Origin: Lachnospiraceae bacterium
GTDB lineage: Bacteria > Bacillota > Clostridia > Lachnospirales > Lachnospiraceae
DNA length: 35,948 nt
Reading direction: 5' to 3'
NCBI GenBank assembly: GCA_017633935.1
Contig: JAGBOJ010000036.1
Coordinates: forward strand, 1 to 35,948
The notes under the pieces were generated by a model that had not been told where the DNA came from, did no database searches, and worked only from the letters and a program-made list of their open reading frames with translations. Position 1 is the first letter of the stretch. Each line of letters begins with the position of its first letter. Positions 35,378 through 35,948 of this stretch are shown here, piece after piece. Made by a program: the position numbers and the translations under genes.

Positions 35378-35505
35378 TGTATATTACCCTTTCCTTACGG
35401 CTTCCATTCATTTATAAATTCCCGAATGTTTCCCGCGAATGCGGCCTTACACGACCCCGGAAACGATCACATCCTCCGAAGTCCGTACAGATCAAATATC
35501 AGAAC
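35378..35505 (-). other. Leader of the kinase gene
   Basis: About 130-150 nt lie between the promoter start point and the kinase start. A small CCGC/GCGG hairpin with a 4-nt loop is present, but no riboswitch class I know was recognised. Confidence 0.35.
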
Positions 35506-35511
35506 TTTTTA

Positions 35512-35541
35512 ATCATAGCACATATAAAGCCTCCCCGTCAA
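35512..35541 (-). promoter_or_regulatory. Promoter for the kinase-surface protein-ispG-polC unit
   Basis: TTGACG (35541-35536), an 18-bp spacer and TATGAT (35517-35512), preceded by TGC as an extended -10. The match is strong. Confidence 0.72.
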
Positions 35542-35590
35542 CAAAACTATTTGCTGACCGATGCCACGTATAATAATATGTTAAATATTA

Positions 35591-35619
35591 TTGACAGAAA
35601 ACATGTTAATGGATAAAAT
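35591..35619 (+). promoter_or_regulatory. Promoter of the transposase
   Basis: A perfect TTGACA (35591-35596), 17-bp spacer and TAAAAT (35614-35619). An 8-bp inverted repeat (AATAATAT/ATATTATT, 35572-35592) overlaps the -35. Confidence 0.7.
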
Positions 35620-35677
35620 GTAAAAGTCCTAATTAAACAGTGCCTATAGGGCATTAAATAAGACAGTTTTACTTGGG

Positions 35678-35703
35678 AGTGCCTCATCTTCGGATGGGGC
35701 ACT
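35678..35703 (+). other. UUCG-capped hairpin before the transposase
   Basis: An 11-bp stem (one T-G pair) closes a C(TTCG)G tetraloop. No T-tract follows, so it is not a terminator. It may limit transposase translation from outside transcripts. Confidence 0.6.
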
Positions 35704-35732
35704 GTACGTGTATCATTTCTCTTAGAGTAAAA

Positions 35733-35948
35733 TTGTCCATTATAAAAGATGTTAAGACTATACTTAGCACCACAATTAAAAATTTAGCGTACAGGATAAA
35801 CCAGTTTTCTGAAAATCCCGGCAAAGACTTTACCCGCAGCAGGAAACTCCCTGCTGGTATTTTAATGCAGTTCATGCTTAACATGGAGGGCAATTCTTTG
35901 GATGCGGAAATCTACAATAATTTCCCTGTATCAAGAGATCGTATGACC
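35733..35948 (+). CDS. IS4-family-like transposase, N-terminal part
   Basis: At least 72 residues, open to the right edge. The stretch NPGKDFTRSRKLPAGILMQFMLNMEGNSLDAEIYNNF resembles the N-terminus of IS4-type DDE transposases common in Lachnospiraceae. The catalytic DDE residues lie outside the window. TTG at 35733 (SIIKDVKTIL...) is preferred on resemblance to the family; an in-frame ATG at 35694 lies within the hairpin and would add 13 residues. The ribosome binding site is weak for both. Confidence 0.75.
   Translation, partial: MSIIKDVKTILSTTIKNLAYRINQFSENPGKDFTRSRKLPAGILMQFMLNMEGNSLDAEIYNNFPVSRDRMT

Larger units (their letters stand above)
35591..35948 (+). mobile_element. Left part of an IS4-like insertion sequence
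   Basis: The only plus-strand gene is the start of a transposase with its own promoter and a protective hairpin. The element's other end and terminal repeats lie outside the window, so boundaries are approximate; the left end may lie anywhere between about 35545 and 35640. Confidence 0.55.

Noticed and set aside
35378-35505. A riboswitch in the kinase leader
   Set aside because: The sequence has small hairpins but no match to a known ligand-binding core.
35684-35893. A 69-codon minus-strand gene at the right end
   Set aside because: It is the antisense shadow of the transposase reading frame and has no ribosome binding site or family match.
1-35948. CRISPR arrays, prophage genes or a clear defence system
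   Set aside because: No regular repeat-spacer pattern and no recombinase, capsid or known defence gene was found; the only mobile gene is the partial transposase.

Overview
The window looks like a chromosomal segment of a low-to-mid GC Bacillota, most likely class Clostridia and probably Lachnospiraceae. Supporting marks are a Gram-positive-type PolC, the paired glgC/glgD genes, a SigI/RsgI pair, a DUF6076-like protein, and strong AGGAGG-type ribosome binding sites. The species assignment is inference; no rRNA is present. Nearly every gene lies on the minus strand, so transcription runs from high to low coordinates. The one exception is a partial transposase at the right edge.

In transcription order (right to left): (1) A partial IS4-like transposase on the plus strand, with its own promoter and a UUCG-capped hairpin. 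(2) A sigma-A-like promoter leading into a transmembrane Hanks-type Ser/Thr kinase, a surface protein with Ig-like repeats, ispG and polC. (3) plsC with its own promoter. (4) glgC-glgD-pta, joining glycogen precursor synthesis with acetyl-phosphate metabolism, ending at a strong terminator. (5) sigI-rsgI, with a sigma-A promoter and a terminator; a tiny possible ORF lies between rsgI and the terminator. (6) tRNA-Glu(CUC) followed by a compact translation/transcription operon: rimP-nusA-ylxQ-infB-rbfA-nrnA-truB-ribF-nptA-nlpC. Many of its genes overlap by 4 bp. The layout recalls the E. coli metY-rimP-nusA-infB-rbfA-truB-rpsO-pnp cluster. (7) A 57-residue hypothetical gene, then rpsO (with a possible S15-binding leader) and pnp, ending at a strong terminator. 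(8) A cassette of a flippase-like membrane protein, an APH-fold kinase, a sugar/CTP-type nucleotidyltransferase, a HAD-RNase H fusion and a DUF6076-like zinc-ribbon protein. (9) The start of a QueT-type transporter gene, cut by the window edge.

The most unusual parts are region 8, whose gene content resembles a Lic-type activation pathway (membrane transporter, kinase, nucleotidyltransferase) but with an odd HAD-RNase H fusion; a RimP reduced to its N-terminal domain; the absence of ylxR between nusA and ylxQ; pta placed in a glycogen operon; twin ATTTAAATTC repeats exactly 20 bp apart at the glgC promoter; and frequent TTG start codons, several of them formed in TTGA stop-start overlaps.

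All calls rest on reading motifs by eye. No database search or structure prediction was run.
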